Positions 1 through 11,656 of a stretch of 64,000 bases of DNA are shown in pieces. The stretch lies in the NCBI GenBank assembly GCA_031213475.1, contig JARUPZ010000011.1, forward strand, positions 2,418,001 to 2,482,000. The letters run 5' to 3'. The first letter of the stretch is position 1. Each line of letters opens with the position of its first letter. The notes under the pieces were generated by a model. The model was not told the DNA's origin. It searched no databases and saw nothing but the letters and a program-made list of their open reading frames with translations. This DNA comes from Nereocystis luetkeana. Lineage: Eukaryota; Sar; Phaeophyceae; Laminariales; Laminariaceae. Position numbers and translations under genes: made by a program.

Positions 1-1548
1 CTGTAGTGTGCCGAAGCAAGAAAATAACGCACTCGACATTCCATGCCGCTTATCATTGAGCTTCGATGCTCCCGCCAAGTTGTATGTCCTTCGCCTTGAG
101 CGTTTGCCACAGTCCCACAAGTGTTTGTACCACGCGAGTCACTCCATTACATCGAAGCGCCTTGTATTCGTGTCTCATACTAGAACAAGCTCCTTTGAAC
201 CGCTCACTACTGCTGCTGCTGCAGTCACCGTCACTACGCAGCTGTGGCCTTTAGGTCGCCGCCCAGTAGTTTTTATAGTACTATGAAAGGTTTTGTATCA
301 AGCAGGGGCGGGCGGCGGCTCTCTATCGTCCCTTACGTTCATTTTTATATGCAGTAGTTATTGTTCAGGCGTAGAGGGAGGGGACGATGTCAGGTGCCCC
401 CCTCCTGTCGGGAGGGTCGAATTTAAATAATTCGACGTGAGGTGTCCAAAATCATTATTCGCCCACCCTTGTTTAATAAAACACACTGCAAGAAACCTAG
501 CCTATGAAAAGAAAAAGAAAAAGAGAAGGCATGTAGCCTAGGCACTAGGCACTCGCTGCCTATTTACGGGGAAATGGTAAGAAATCTCCCCATTCTCGCT
601 CGGCCAGAATAAAGATCTAGCCTACAGCCGGCTTCCAGATTGTATACGAGAGAACTAGGGATGCACGCGGATCTGAATCCCAGACGCCACACTACCCCCC
701 CCCCTGTAACGGAGGGCCGAGAAAGGAAGAAAAAAAAAAACGTCGTGTTTTTTGTTTGTCTCGCACTCTCACGCACCTGCAGTGGCTGCTTTACTACTCT
801 GGTGGCTACCATTCTGATTGCTCGGCTTTGGACGTTCTTGCTTTGTTTTCGTATACATATGTATACGCCCAAGCTATATGTTTTCAAGGCACGGTTAAAA
901 AAACAGGAATTAAAGCACTTAAAATATACGCAGCGCCACCAACAACACTGACCACACGCACGTTTCTAGGGGAAGAATACTTGGATACAAGGGCTCCGCA
1001 AGGGTGCCTGCCGGCACCCATGCTCCGGATAGGGAAATTCACCTCAGTGCCAATTCGTGATTACTTTTTTCAAGCAACATAATACACCATTCGATCTTAG
1101 TACGAACAGGATCAGATCAATGCCAAGCGGTGCAGGAAAAAGGCAATGCCGAGTTTCAGTTCTCAGTTTTGTATATATGCCGCACTCGCACTACTATAGA
1201 CCAACTTTTATGGCAAATTTCTGCGACGTTAGATCTGTCTTTTTCAGCGATCTCTGAAGCCGAAAAATCAGACCGTCTGTTATGGGGTAGGAAATTATCA
1301 ATACTTTTGATCTCAGTGCTTGGAGGGGGTAGAAATCAGCTTAGTTCTGAGAGGTTTCTCACATTTCTCAGAACTGAGATTACTTGGATTTGTGTACTAC
1401 CAGGTATAGTTCTGCCGCCCTCTACCTGCCCAGCTGCTAAGTACCCCATACCCACGCCGAAGTATCACACCTATCTACGGCGAGCTGTGCCTACTGCCAA
1501 CGGCGCTTGTGCAGGGGAAATGGCCTCTCCTTTTCACATGAAAGCGAT
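1..1548. other. no gene recognised
   Basis: AT-moderate sequence with short homopolymers (C at 694-703, A at 729-739) and scattered short frames. No splice-compatible coding exon or repeat shared with the rest of the window was found, apart from one TACCAGGTA at 1398. Confidence 0.4.
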
Positions 1549-1675
1549 AGCAGCAGTAGCAGCTGCAGCAGCACATCAGCACCACTGCTGCTGCTGCTGT
1601 GTGCAGCCGCAGTCGCAACACCAGCAGCAGCACTACAGAAGCAGCAGCAGTAGCAGCATCGCAGCAGACAACATG
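1549..1675. repeat. CAG/CTG-rich region
   Basis: Imperfect CAG and GCA triplets on both sides of a CACTGCTGCTGCTGCTGTG hairpin-like centre. No gene is identified here, although frames give Gln or Ala runs. Confidence 0.7.
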
Positions 1676-2158
1676 TCAGCTTGCAGTATCCACCCAAATC
1701 AATGCGAGTACAGGACGCGTTACGCCTACTGTACCAGTAAATGCGCATTATTTATATGAAATACTCAATCACGACTACAGGCATTTATCGCAGTATATAA
1801 CCCCGACATACTGGGAGTACTCGCAGTGGGAGCGCAGTCTCGAACCCTCGATTACCTTCAGTAGTACCCGCCGAAATAACTTGACGTGTTTTTCACCAGA
1901 AAATGGTAGGGCGAACATCTTATCTTGCAGCAGTATACCGGTACCTAGTACGAAGGATCGTATCTTAAAGCGGGCCAGCAGCGGTATCTCCAAAATCTTT
2001 AGTAGATAAGTACCTGGCATCTAGATATTATATTTTCAAAGTGAAAAACGTCTGCTGTGAGTACGACCGATTGAGTGGTTGAAACTCAACTTTGGAAGCT
2101 GCGTGATACGTCAGACACGCTCATCGGGCGCGCTTGTGATGGATATTTGGTTTTGCTT

Positions 2159-2645
2159 TATACATATTCGAAGTAGAATACCTCTGAACTACTGTTGTAC
2201 TGCTGCTGCTGCTGTAGTAGTACTCGTATCTCAGTGCGCCTCCAGAGATTAGACCTTGCAGCAGTAGATAACTGTCCGAGCATGTACAACCACGTATGAT
2301 GCGATTGGTCGGTTTTTCTTATCGAAGTCGTAACACTCGGCCGAATTAATTCTACTTTCGAACAACCTTCAGTTTCAATCCGACCGGCGAAAATAAAGCT
2401 TAATACGTATATGTTCGAAGTAGAACACCTCTGACCTACTGTATTGCTGCTGCTGTAGTAGTACTCGTATTTCAATGCGCCTCCAGAGATCAGACCTTGC
2501 AGCAGCAGTAGACAGTCCGAGCATGTACGACCACCTGTAGAAATACCCTCTAATGTTACTGGGCTGTTTTTCTTACCGAACTCAAAGCACTCGGCCGAAT
2601 GCATACTCTCCAACAACCTTCATTCCATTCCACCGGCGAAAACAA
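2159..2645. repeat. diverged tandem duplication, about 245-bp unit
   Basis: Units 2159-2398 and 2406-2645 share TTCGAAGTAGAA, CTGCTGCTGTAGTAGTACTC, GCGCCTCCAGAGAT, GTCCGAGCATGTAC and CACTCGGCCGAAT in the same order, with clear divergence between copies. Confidence 0.75.
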
Positions 2646-2650
2646 ACGAC

Positions 2651-3344
2651 GTGCTGAATCATAAAAAAAAAAATCGCCGGGATATCCAACGATCAGAAAT
2701 AAGAACGGCGCAATACCCCAAGAAGGCGCGTGTAGTCGATTCGCAAAGAGAGAGGGGCAGGAGGAGGCAGCCACAGAGTAAGGCAAGGCCGAGAGGGTTG
2801 AACAGGCCGATGGCGGCCCGCAAAGCAAGGGAGTCGGGAAAAAGCGGTAGCATCAGCAAGGCCGAGAGATCACACCTCGAAGAGATAAAAGCTAAGATCG
2901 GGTCTGTCACAAAAAGCTCTTCGCGGAGCAACAACAGCGAAACAAATCTCCAGGACCGAAGAAAATAGAACCACCGTGTCTCGCCCGAGCAAAGATCCTT
3001 CGAGTTCGGGGTGGCTGCGCTCGTCGGTGGCGCGAGACTCCGAGATGCGCGGACGGGAAAACACCCGTCGGAGCCCGGCGGGCGCGACCCTCGAGGAAAG
3101 CGGTCGAAAAAGCAAGCGCGAAGCCAGAAAAGCGAAGGCGTCTGGAATCCAGCCTAAAGTCAACACGAAATGTTCGGAATCGGAAGTGAATGCTTCGTTC
3201 TCAGTCGTCGCGAAGGATTGTAAATATATATATATATATATATATGTGTCTATATTGTGGGACTTATCTAGTGCAGTATTAGCTAAGTGTTACTGGCAAT
3301 GCAGTTTACTGGTAATGAAGCCAATTTTAAAGCTGAAGGCTTGA
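2651..3344 (+). other. purine-rich island with two consecutive open frames, unknown
   Basis: Open frames at 2651-2968 and 2976-3344 are Lys/Arg/Ser-rich (KKNRRDIQRSE, RESGKSGSISKAERSHLEE; then DPSSSGWLRSSVARDSEMRG). The base composition is strongly A/G-skewed and differs from the flanks. It may be a relic of one coding region broken by a stop and frame change at 2968-2976. No homology recognised. Confidence 0.2.
3222..3245. repeat. (TA)n microsatellite
   Basis: About twelve TA units following GGATTGTAAA. Confidence 0.9.
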
Positions 3345-3501
3345 AGGGAAATTGGTCGGAACTCCTGAAAAGCTACACATATACTGCAGTAGTATCAACA
3401 AGACAGTGGTAGTAAAAAGCACGTACGCGTAGCTCGCCACAGAGTAAAGTTTAGATATTGATTCCGCCGGTTGGAGCGTCTGTGCTACAGTTACAGTAGC
3501 G

Positions 3502-3841
3502 TTTTTTTTTTTTTGCTCGTCCCATTCATTATCTTCGCAGATCTTCTTCTCTCTCTCCTTCCCACTCGTAACTCAGACCCGGGGTCACATAGCAAGCTCT
3601 TCTACCCCCTTCCTGCTACGGTACGTGCCTTCATTTTTATCGCGAGAAGATTTCAGCCTTTCTTCCCTCGTCGACTCGCATCGAATTGTGCCTACCCACG
3701 CTGCAAGGCACTCTCAACAATTGAATCCTTCTTTATTTTTATTTTTGCAAATAAAGCCAAAGTCCGACCCACCTGGGGCTCGAACCCAGGACTCAAACAA
3801 GTAGAATTCGAGGTTAACCACTTGAACCACCGGGGCAACCG
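3502..3841 (-). mobile_element. tRNA-derived SINE, near full length
   Basis: Read on the minus strand it begins GCCCCGGTGGTTCAAGTGG (A-box-like), then GGGTTCGAGCCCC (perfect B box of a tRNA promoter), then a 230-bp body with CGATGCGAGTCGACGAGGG and GACCCCGGGTCTGAGTTACG, ending in GGGACGAGC plus a run of A. This is the structure of a tRNA-derived SINE with an A-rich tail. Confidence 0.8.
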
Positions 3842-3845
3842 GGAG

Positions 3846-4105
3846 TTACTAGTGGGAAGTAACAACAATAAGCATGAGTGAAGGTGTTACCTACTGAGCT
3901 ATAGGGGTAAAGGGTCGATCGACCACCCAGCCCAGGGTAAATCTATAATGGTAACATTCCCCTCCCCTCTGAACGGCGGGATCTTGGGGACGTGACGATA
4001 GTGAGATTCGAACCCGTGTCCTCGACGAAGTCCAACGTGATGGAGATTACCTACTGAGCTATAGGGATAAAGTATCGATCAATCACTCAGCCCAGGGTAA
4101 AGCCT
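3846..4105 (-). repeat. tandem tRNA-like heads (A and B boxes), second SINE family or pseudo-tRNA
   Basis: On the minus strand TATAGCTCAGTAGGTAA (perfect A box) is followed 40 nt later by CACGGGTTCGAATCTC (perfect B box), spanning about 3995-4075. The A-box half recurs at 3888-3943, so 55-bp units lie 158 bp apart. The acceptor, D and T stems do not pair well, so this is not called a functional tRNA gene. Directly downstream lies the SINE at 3841-3502, making a composite of tRNA-like modules. Confidence 0.55.
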
Positions 4106-5228
4106 TTTTAAAACACATGCTTAATGTTGCTTTTTCTGTTGTTTTTTTTTAAAGCAAAATAAAGCGAGTGGGCCTTTTTATCTGCTTATTTTAGAGGTAT
4201 ATATTTTAGTATGGTATATTAAACGCCATACATGTAAAGTGGATGGGTTTTAGTGTGCCTTTATTGAAATATATACAAGCAAAAAGTGTACGAGTATGTG
4301 TTTTAAGTTTAAGTGTAAAAACACGTACTGTAGTATGGATTTTAGTAGTATCATACTATAAAGCCATATATATGGGCTTTAGTAGGCTATGCTCAACGCC
4401 ATACATTCCAAATTAGCATCCCAAACTACGCAATGAAAACCCAAATGAACAAAAACCAAGCAACCCCACTATAAGGTTGTCTACCAACACCACTTAAAGT
4501 CTATGCAAAACATATATACGAGGACATAATGGTCGTGTTGTAGGTTCTGGAAGGCTGTTCCTATCTTTTGGGAATGCGGGGATGATCTCCAACATCCCCT
4601 GCTTTGTATTATATACCTGGTACCAGGTATCAGGTACCAAGGTAGCTTTTAGTGTAGCACTTGGTGCATATAGAAAAAAAGTACGTCACTGCTGTTTACA
4701 GCTGATCTGATTCGGTTTATACGGGATTTAGTATGGCATGGTACCCCTATAGGATGGACAATCCCGATATCAAACTTTTGCTGCCCCCCCCCCCCCCCTA
4801 TTTTCGGTTTGCCAGAAATAAAAAGGAGTCTGGCGTCAATTTTTCCCCCCGTATGATACACCCATGCGCACACCGTGGTTAACCGTGCCGTATCCCATGG
4901 GCTCATGTTCGTTTGTGAAGGATAAACCACTGAGGCACTCAGTCAGCGCAGACTGCGTGGTCTTCTAGCAGATAATGCTATATAACCAACAAAATACATG
5001 TTTGAGATGTTGTGGAATGTCGTCGACTTTGTAGCGGTGATATCCGGGGCCCTCCCCTCGCCAAACGCTGCTGCTGACGTCTGTGGGCGCACTGCTGTAT
5101 CATAACCATTCGCATTGTATCCAGCGCGCAAGCACGAATAGAACAAATTACGAAATCGGCGAGATATGAACTCCGGATGCACCCTTATGGATTGTCAGTG
5201 TGCGTCATGGTGAACCCCACGGATTGAT
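4106..5228. other. no gene recognised
   Basis: AT-rich sequence to about 4,640 with recurrent GCCATACAT and TTTTAGTATGG motifs, then TACCTGGTACCAGGTA (two overlapping palindromes at 4614-4629) and a C run at 4786-4798. Confidence 0.4.
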
Positions 5229-6063
5229 CCATGGTCGACGGCATGGTTTCGCCATGGAATGCATGCCCCTGGTGAGGGTTAGGGCTAGGCCTTGGCTTTC
5301 TCCATGGAACACCCCATGGGTCGCACCGTAGAGTAACTATCCCAGGGTTGGTGGGGTACATGATGGAGTTTTCCGTGTCGGGGGCTACTCCACGCTGTAC
5401 ACAATGCATTCCCATGGCGTATGCCATGATATCATGGTATTCCCCATGGTGTGCCGAATGGGGATGGAGTGCCCCATGGGCCCTCCCATCGAACACGTTA
5501 CCAACGAATGGCCCATGGACACTTGCTACCTGCGATGGGGTGACCATGGACACCCCCCATGAAACTATCTATGGACCGCCATGGCGTGCCCCATGAACGC
5601 CACCATGAACATACACCATGGCATATCCCATGGACGGGTTCGTTTCGTGCAATGTACCATGGTACAGTACATGTGCCATGGAGATAACCATGCATGGGAA
5701 TTTCCATGGCATTTACGTGGTACCTGGTATGAACCATGAGTGCAAAAAGCAATATGCCATGGAAACACGTTTTTTCGTGAGTTGACCCATGGATTAAATG
5801 TCCACGCTGCCATGGTCGAGAACCATGGGATAAACCATGCCGTGATCCATGGTGTGCCATGCACTACTTCATGGGTCACGTACATGTCATGGAATGGTCC
5901 ATAGCGCCTTCCACGGGCCCATGGTTAGTGCCATGGAACATACCATGGGCCAATTTTACAATGGGTTGCACCATGGTGCACCATGGGCCATGTGGGATAT
6001 GTCATGGTTGGCCAAAGGCTTACCCATGGTCGATCCTGAATTGGTTCATGGCGGACCCATGGG
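5229..6063. repeat. cluster of CCATGG palindromes
   Basis: About 27 CCATGG hexamers in 835 bp, spaced irregularly 10-100 bp apart (for example 5229, 5252, 5302, 5314, 5444, 5474, 5544, 5579, 5658, 5810, 6058), plus many half sites such as CATGG. Flanking bases differ at each site, so this is not a simple tandem repeat. About 0.2 would be expected by chance in this length. Translations in all frames are artefactually rich in Trp, His, Met and Gly, so it is not coding. The block stops sharply at 6063. Confidence 0.9.
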
Positions 6064-6070
6064 CTGTTCA

Positions 6071-6253
6071 GACCAACGATAGTGGAAACATTTTGAAGGG
6101 CTCGAATGTTCTTTCTTGCCGAAAACCCGCGATTGCCTCGGCGGGGCGGTCAAAAACACCGGTAGACTCTTCAGGATGCTCCCCCTTAGTTTCCGAGAGC
6201 TTTCTTGAGCAGTTTTCCGACTCTCCAGAGTCGTAGTTTGACTGTTCGTCCAT
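6071..6253 (-). CDS. small ORF of 60 aa, unknown, possibly a gene fragment
   Basis: ATG at 6253 with a stop at 6071. The peptide is acidic and starts MDEQSNYDSGESENCSRKL; composition looks coding-like and differs from the flanking CCATGG block, which begins immediately beyond its stop. No homology recognised and no clear splice sites. It could be a relic exon or chance. Confidence 0.2.
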
Positions 6254-6619
6254 TTACTATATCATAGTTAGGAGTGCATCATGATTTTCAACAAAAAAAA
6301 TCAAGGATCCTTTACTTCCGGCCCCGAACACTATTAATAATAATTTTGACCCCCAAGAGAAAATTGACTGGCTGCGCCAAAAATCATACCAAGACTCTGG
6401 AAAAACGGAATTGAAAGCTCTCGGGAAAGCCCGTGGAGCATCCTGAGGAATCTACCCTTGTGTTGGACTATCCCGCCGAGTAAAACGCGTACTTCCGGCC
6501 CAAACTCAGTTCCTGGAGCCCAAAAATAATTTCCCACAGAGGTAAATCTGTAGACCACCAATGTGGCGATGACACAAGCAGTAATAACGTAACTACTGCT
6601 GTAGGATAATAATAACGTA

Positions 6620-7372
6620 CCCCGGTGACACATCTGGTTTATTTTCGTTTTGGTTTTCATGTGGTCGGGTGGTCTCTAGGCCAAGGGTGGTATCGTACAG
6701 CTCGTGTCGTGCGTCAAGTACGGTAGGCAGCAGTTAATTCAAGCCCAAACGTATTGGATACGACGAGGCTGGATGTACGCAAGCCATCGCACCAAAAACA
6801 GGGGGTCATGGGTTGGGCCATTTTGTTATTTATTTATTTTTCTCTCATCCCATTTCTTATCTTCGCACATCTTCTTCTCTCTCCCCTTCCAACTCGTAAC
6901 TCAGATCCGGGGTCACATAGCAGGCTCTTCTCCCCCCTTCCCGCTACGGTACGTGCCTTCATTTTTATCGCGAGAAGATTTCAGCCTTTTCTTCCCTCGT
7001 CGACTCGCATCGAATTGTGCCTACCCACGGTGCAAGGCGCTCTCAACAATTATTACTGAATCCTTTTTTTTATTTTTGCAAATAAAGTCAAGGGCAGGAC
7101 CCAATACTCGTAATCTGTTTAACTAACGTAGCTGGTAGTGCACCAGTGTGCCTTGGGGAGGCGTTTGTTATGTGAGAACAATAACGTCTGACGTACCCGA
7201 GGCGTGCCCCGGTGATAAATATGTTTCGTTTTTTTTGCTTTTTTATCACGGTTTCATGTGGTGGGATGGTATCTAAACCAAGGGTAGTATCTTACAGCTC
7301 GTATCTTATTACGTCAAAGAATGCAATCCCAAACGTACTGGATACGAAAAAGCCGAACATACGCAGGCCATC
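6620..7372. repeat. direct repeat (6620-6795 and 7205-7372) flanking a SINE
   Basis: Both arms contain TTTTCATGTGGT-type sequence, CCAAGGGTGGTATCGTACAG or its variant, CCAAACGTATTGGATACGA, and ACGCAAGCCATCG. The arms are diverged. The SINE at 6832-7104 lies between them. Confidence 0.6.
6832..7104 (-). mobile_element. SINE copy without the tRNA head
   Basis: Body and T-rich (tail) end are present, highly similar to the copy at 3502-3841. Homology stops around 7104 before the B box, so the copy is 5' truncated. It separates two copies of another repeat (6620-6795 and 7205-7372). Confidence 0.75.
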
Positions 7373-8578
7373 GACCAGACACAGACCCGGTCATCCGGGT
7401 GCCGTGGTCATCCGGGTGCCGTGGTGTATGATGCGCGATACAAGATTGCTAGGTATATTATAAGTAAGCACGTTAGAAACAGACACACAGGTACGTACCA
7501 GGTATACTTGCACAAACGACTACGCACAAACGACTACGCTTGTGCGAGTAAAGACAACTACCAGTTATACAACAACAGCAGCAGCTGCTGCAGCAGCCTT
7601 ATGCATGTCTTTGTACAGCAGTACGCTTTCCCTCCTCGTTCACAGCAGTCCACCAGTACTGGCTGGGTGTATTATAGTGTGTCCTGACTGCTATGTACTG
7701 CTGTAAGTGTTTCGTCCGATTCCACGCCGTTCAGCTCCTGTGCCGACCAACATCTTTTAGCGACTGCTACGGCTGAACCATGACCAACAGTCCGGCTTTC
7801 ACTACTACTGCTGTTACCGGAGGTACCGAACGCCATGCTTACGGAAACGCACCTGCCCCATGTTGACTCCAGACTCCACGCAGCAGGTGCTGTAGTACTC
7901 GCATGTTCGCGCCTGCTGTTCTCCCTCTCTGAAACGGTCATACGTCCCACCTCGCCTGGATAGTATTATTGCTGCTCCCTCGCCTTCCTTCTTTTTTTGT
8001 ACCAGGTATACACGAACAACGCCGACCACAAGACTCACACGGTGCCTCCCCAGAAAGGAGACAAGTACCACCAACGCCAGAACAAGAGCTACTGCTCTGT
8101 GTAGCGTGGGTAGCGCGCGTGCTATATCGCATGTGGAGTGGGAAGACAGCAGTCCCTCTCGCGCTCTTCAACATCGCCATTGCCTCGCTCGGTGACTGAG
8201 GTAAAACGATTATTGCTATACGAAACCTCCACAATTTCTGCGTGCAGGTGCAGCAGAAGAACTGAACAACACCAGAGCAATAATAGGACGTGACAAGGTG
8301 TATATGCTGGCTCTACCCCGTAGAGGCACAAGGAACGCCCAAGCACGGTGTGGTCTCGGACGCCGTGGGCTCTGGCCGCCGATGGAATGCCTTCCAGCCA
8401 TGAGATGATTCCACGAGACGATGAGACGATGCGGAATTTGGACGGGACTGTCAGCTTTATGCTGGCTGTTTCACCGTTTCACCAGCAGACCACGTAGCGG
8501 TTAAAGATACGAAAATGTTGGATATTGGTTGTTAGGTACCGGGGGTGCTGCTGTACCTGGTATTGCGTAGTTATTTCC
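7373..8578. other. no gene recognised; rich in short palindromes
   Basis: Contains TACCAGGTA at 7496 and 8000, TACCTGGTA at 8554, TACAGCAGTA at 7614 and TACTGCTGTA at 7696. No coding exon supported. Confidence 0.4.
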
Positions 8579-9403
8579 CAGATCAGAACCGCAAGTGCGA
8601 GGAGCATTTTGTTTTTCAGGATGACGGAGAAAGGGAAACGACTGGAAGGGAATGGCAACGAGTGCACGCGGAAAGGAGCGGGTGGATTGGGCCAAGGCGA
8701 TGATGCGGCCATGAATAGCGGCAGGAAGACGGTGCATGGAGACCCATGATTTGCGCGCACACTATCATCACGAGAGAAGCAGTCATAGTTTGTTTTTTCC
8801 TGGTATTGTTTTTCACGAGGCAGAATAGTATCTACCGGTACTCGTCACTGGTCTTCGTAGTTTAACGAGTTGTATACCCTTCATGGGGAATTTCCTACGC
8901 AATTATCAGGGACGTGGTATCATAACTGTGCTGCACCTTTTTGTGTCAGACAGTCCAGGAAGAGATGGCGATCGTTGATATTCGTGTGGTAGTAAGGTTC
9001 GATTGCTCCTGTTTTTCACTGCATATCCGCGAGTCTTCACTCTGACAGCACTCCAGATAGCAGGCAGGTGTGTTCCTCTTTCGTTTTCACGACTACCGTG
9101 CGTTTCGTACGGTGCAGGCAGCACTTCAGACAGCATCCGCTGTAGTCAGCAGCCACGAGTTGGTTAGTGGTGGGAACGGGGGTACTCTTCTATATTATGG
9201 TTGAGAGGATATACCCGCGGCCATGTTAGTTCAGTTTTGCACATTGGTTTTATCTTGTGTGCGCTTTTTCCGTCTCGTGTATTTTGAGGCAGCCGAATTT
9301 TCGTTTTTTTTTGTTTTTCGGATCTTCCTAGAGCTCCAGCACCTTTGTGTGACCACGGACTCCTTCGTCAGAGAGTTAATGTGAGAACAACAACAACAAC
9401 AAG
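8579..9403 (+). mobile_element. (CAA)n-tailed dispersed element, longest copy
   Basis: Shares about 80% similarity by eye with 44011-44664 from CAGATCAGAACCGCAAGTGC through CTCCAGCACCTTTGTG and GTCAGAGAGTTAATGTGAGA to a (CAA)n end. One frame keeps similarity between copies (RLEGNGNE / RLEGSGNE, GLGQGD / RLGQGD, HGDP), hinting at former coding sequence. A shared 3' end with a short repeat tail and variable 5' ends fits a non-LTR retroelement. No reverse transcriptase is visible. Confidence 0.6.
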
Positions 9404-9925
9404 TTGACGGCGCGGCGCAGTTTGGTTACAGCACAGCAGAAGCAGTAGTGTGCCCGTATAGGCCGTCATCGTCGTCGCAGCCCATACCTGGTAATAATGG
9501 CGCACATCTAAGCGTACAGCAATGTACTACAGAGTAGTAATCGACGAAACAATAATAATAGGTGTAAATGTATGTTCAAGCACAGTTCAAGTACCTTGTT
9601 TGCACAATAAATCAGTCTCCTCCTAATAATAGGGTCTTGGCCCAGCGAGATCGATCTGCAGGCTTCCTCTCGGCGTTTCTTCGTACACCGTGCGGGACAT
9701 GCATTCACATGTTGTTTTCATCACGCGCGTTGCGTTGGGGTACTGCCTGTAGTCTTTCAGCTCTTTGGAACCGCAAGCAACAACCGCAGACACTGGTACG
9801 TATTTTACTTACTGTACGTAGAAATAATAGATTCCCACATACTTCTTCAGATGACACGAGTATTTTTTTAGAGAGATGCCAGGGCCTATGGATCGTGGTT
9901 TTGAGGTGTGATTTAGCTCATCATG

Positions 9926-10060
9926 TCGCCGGATAGGATCTGTACGGCTGTGCACATCCTGCACAACCTCTCACGAAGGCTGGCGAGAAAATATATTACA
10001 TGATCTACAGCACTACCGTAGCACAGCTGTTGTAGATGGTTATCTGTCCGAGGTGTGAAC
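9926..10060. repeat. GATC-rich dispersed repeat, copy 1
   Basis: Shares GGATCTGTACGG, CCTGCACAACCTCTCAC, AGGCTGGCGAGAAAAT, GATCTAC and TCCGAGGTGTGAAC with copies near 25140, 27650, 37270, 46640 and 52690. Function unknown. Confidence 0.55.
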
Positions 10061-10074
10061 ATTATGTACGTACA

Positions 10075-10205
10075 TCATATTATTATTATGCTTGCCATCC
10101 GACAGTGTCTATTAATAGTGTTGTTCTATTAATAATAAACGACAAACAGAAAGTGAAGAACTCTCCAGAACAAAAGCGCGGCAGTATCCTACGACAAATC
10201 AAGAC
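10075..10205. repeat. dispersed repeat, copy 1 (second copy at 12529-12650)
   Basis: TTGCCATCCGACA, GTGTTGTTCTA, ACAGAAAGTGAA, CTCTCCAGAACAAAAGCGCG and ACGACAAATCAA occur in the same order in both copies. No function seen. Confidence 0.6.
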
Positions 10206-10840
10206 ATATTATTATCTCGTTTGATTTGGCGCGTATATCGCGCTCTCAGAGAAACAGCGATCCAAGCGGGATTCGAACCTGTATACGCTCTGCTTCATTT
10301 CGACTGGAGTTCGAACTACTACTCGTATAGTGGGCGCCCGAGAAACATCACATTTTGTGTCCAGGCTCAACGTCTCATTTTTTTTCGAACTCGATCTAAC
10401 TCTATTGTAAAGGATTTAGAGTTGGTCCCACTGCCGTGTTTCTTGACCCAATTTTCTTATTGCTCGTGCCGATCTAAGCCTATGCTTCTTAACTGCGGGC
10501 GCGCCTACTGCTGTACTCGTACAGCGTATTGTCAAAATTGCTACCAGATACTTAGTGAACGACCCGCCTATACTGTAGTAGTAGTAGTAGTAGTAAACGC
10601 CCAGGGGCGTTTTCTTGAATTTTCAAAGAACACGAATAAACCGTATGGTATCCCCTCTTTGAACGCCCCTGCCCCCAAGAAAAACGCCGGGGACGCACAA
10701 AAACGTCAAGAACGCCCCGGGCTACGAGTATAAACTTTTTCGTTTGCGTCCCCCTACCCTGGGCGTTCCCCCCGGGGTGCTATTTTTCCGGCTATCTTTT
10801 CGGCCGCCCCGCGGGGTATTCACATAAAAAACCCAACGCA

Positions 10841-11125
10841 TTATTTATTTATTTTTCTCATCCCATTCATTATCTTCGCACATCTTCTTCTCTCTCCTTC
10901 CAACTCGTGACTCAGATCCGGGGTCACATAGCAGGCTCTTCTCCCCCCTTCCCGCTACACGGTACGTGCCTTCATTTTTATCGCGAGAAGATTTCAGCCT
11001 TTTCTTCCCTCGTCGACTCGCATCGAATTGTGCCTACCCACGGTGCAAGGCGCTCTCAACAATTGAATCCTTTTTTATTTTTGCAAAAAAAGTTAATAAA
11101 GTCAAAGTCCTAACCCTAACCCTAA
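10841..11125 (-). mobile_element. SINE copy truncated at telomere-like repeats
   Basis: SINE body from the TTTATTTATTTTTCTCATCC tail end up to AATAAAGTCAAAGTC, where the tRNA head should begin but CCTAACCCTAACCCTAA follows. Its distal part (10995 onward) belongs to the 531-bp tandem duplication. Confidence 0.75.
11108..11125 (-). repeat. interstitial telomere-like repeat
   Basis: CCTAACCCTAACCCTAA is three TTAGGG units on the minus strand, at the exact point where the SINE loses its tRNA head. It is duplicated at 11639-11656. A single GAGGGTTAGGG also occurs at 5273-5283. Confidence 0.65.
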
Positions 11126-11525
11126 TTCAGGCAACACTATAATACAGTTTTGTAGTCGATGCTGCGGTCGTCGTTGTTCTATTTATTTGTTCACATTCAA
11201 AACCTTTCCGTCAACTTAAAATCGCTCACCACCTCGCTCAGTACTGCTCCTGCTGGCAAACTTCCGACTAGCTATGTGTGTGTTTGTGGGCTCGTTTTCC
11301 GGTGGGTGCCCCGAACAGGAAAAAGAAACCAACGCCCCCCCGGTGAATTTTCGCCCAGGGGTGATTTTCGTTTGTGGAAAGATAACTCCTCCAACTTTGT
11401 AGGGAAGCGAGAGTCTATGGTCATACGACTACGGTCATGCATGATGATGAGTACCCCTCCCCCCCAACTATGAGAACGGCCCGCGGTGTGCTTTTCCATA
11501 AAACATGTTTAGGCGCCCCGGGGGG

Positions 11526-11656
11526 CAGCCTTTTCTTCCCTCGTCGACTCGCATCGAATTGTGCCTACCCACGGTGCAAGGCGCTCTCAACAATTGAATC
11601 CTTTTTTATTTTTGCAAAAAAAGTTAATAAAGTCAAAGTCCTAACCCTAACCCTAA
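11526..11656 (-). mobile_element. partial SINE carried in the second copy of the tandem duplication
   Basis: Identical as far as read to 10995-11125, including the CCTAACCCTAACCCTAA end. It was created by duplication and is not an independent insertion. Confidence 0.75.

Noticed and set aside
3995..4075. A functional tRNA gene on the minus strand
   Set aside because: A and B boxes are good, but the acceptor, D and T stems do not pair and no plausible anticodon arm forms.
5229..6063. Open frames rich in Trp, His, Met and Gly in the CCATGG block
   Set aside because: They arise in several frames at once because CATGG recurs in every phase; no stop-free frame covers the block and codon use is meaningless.
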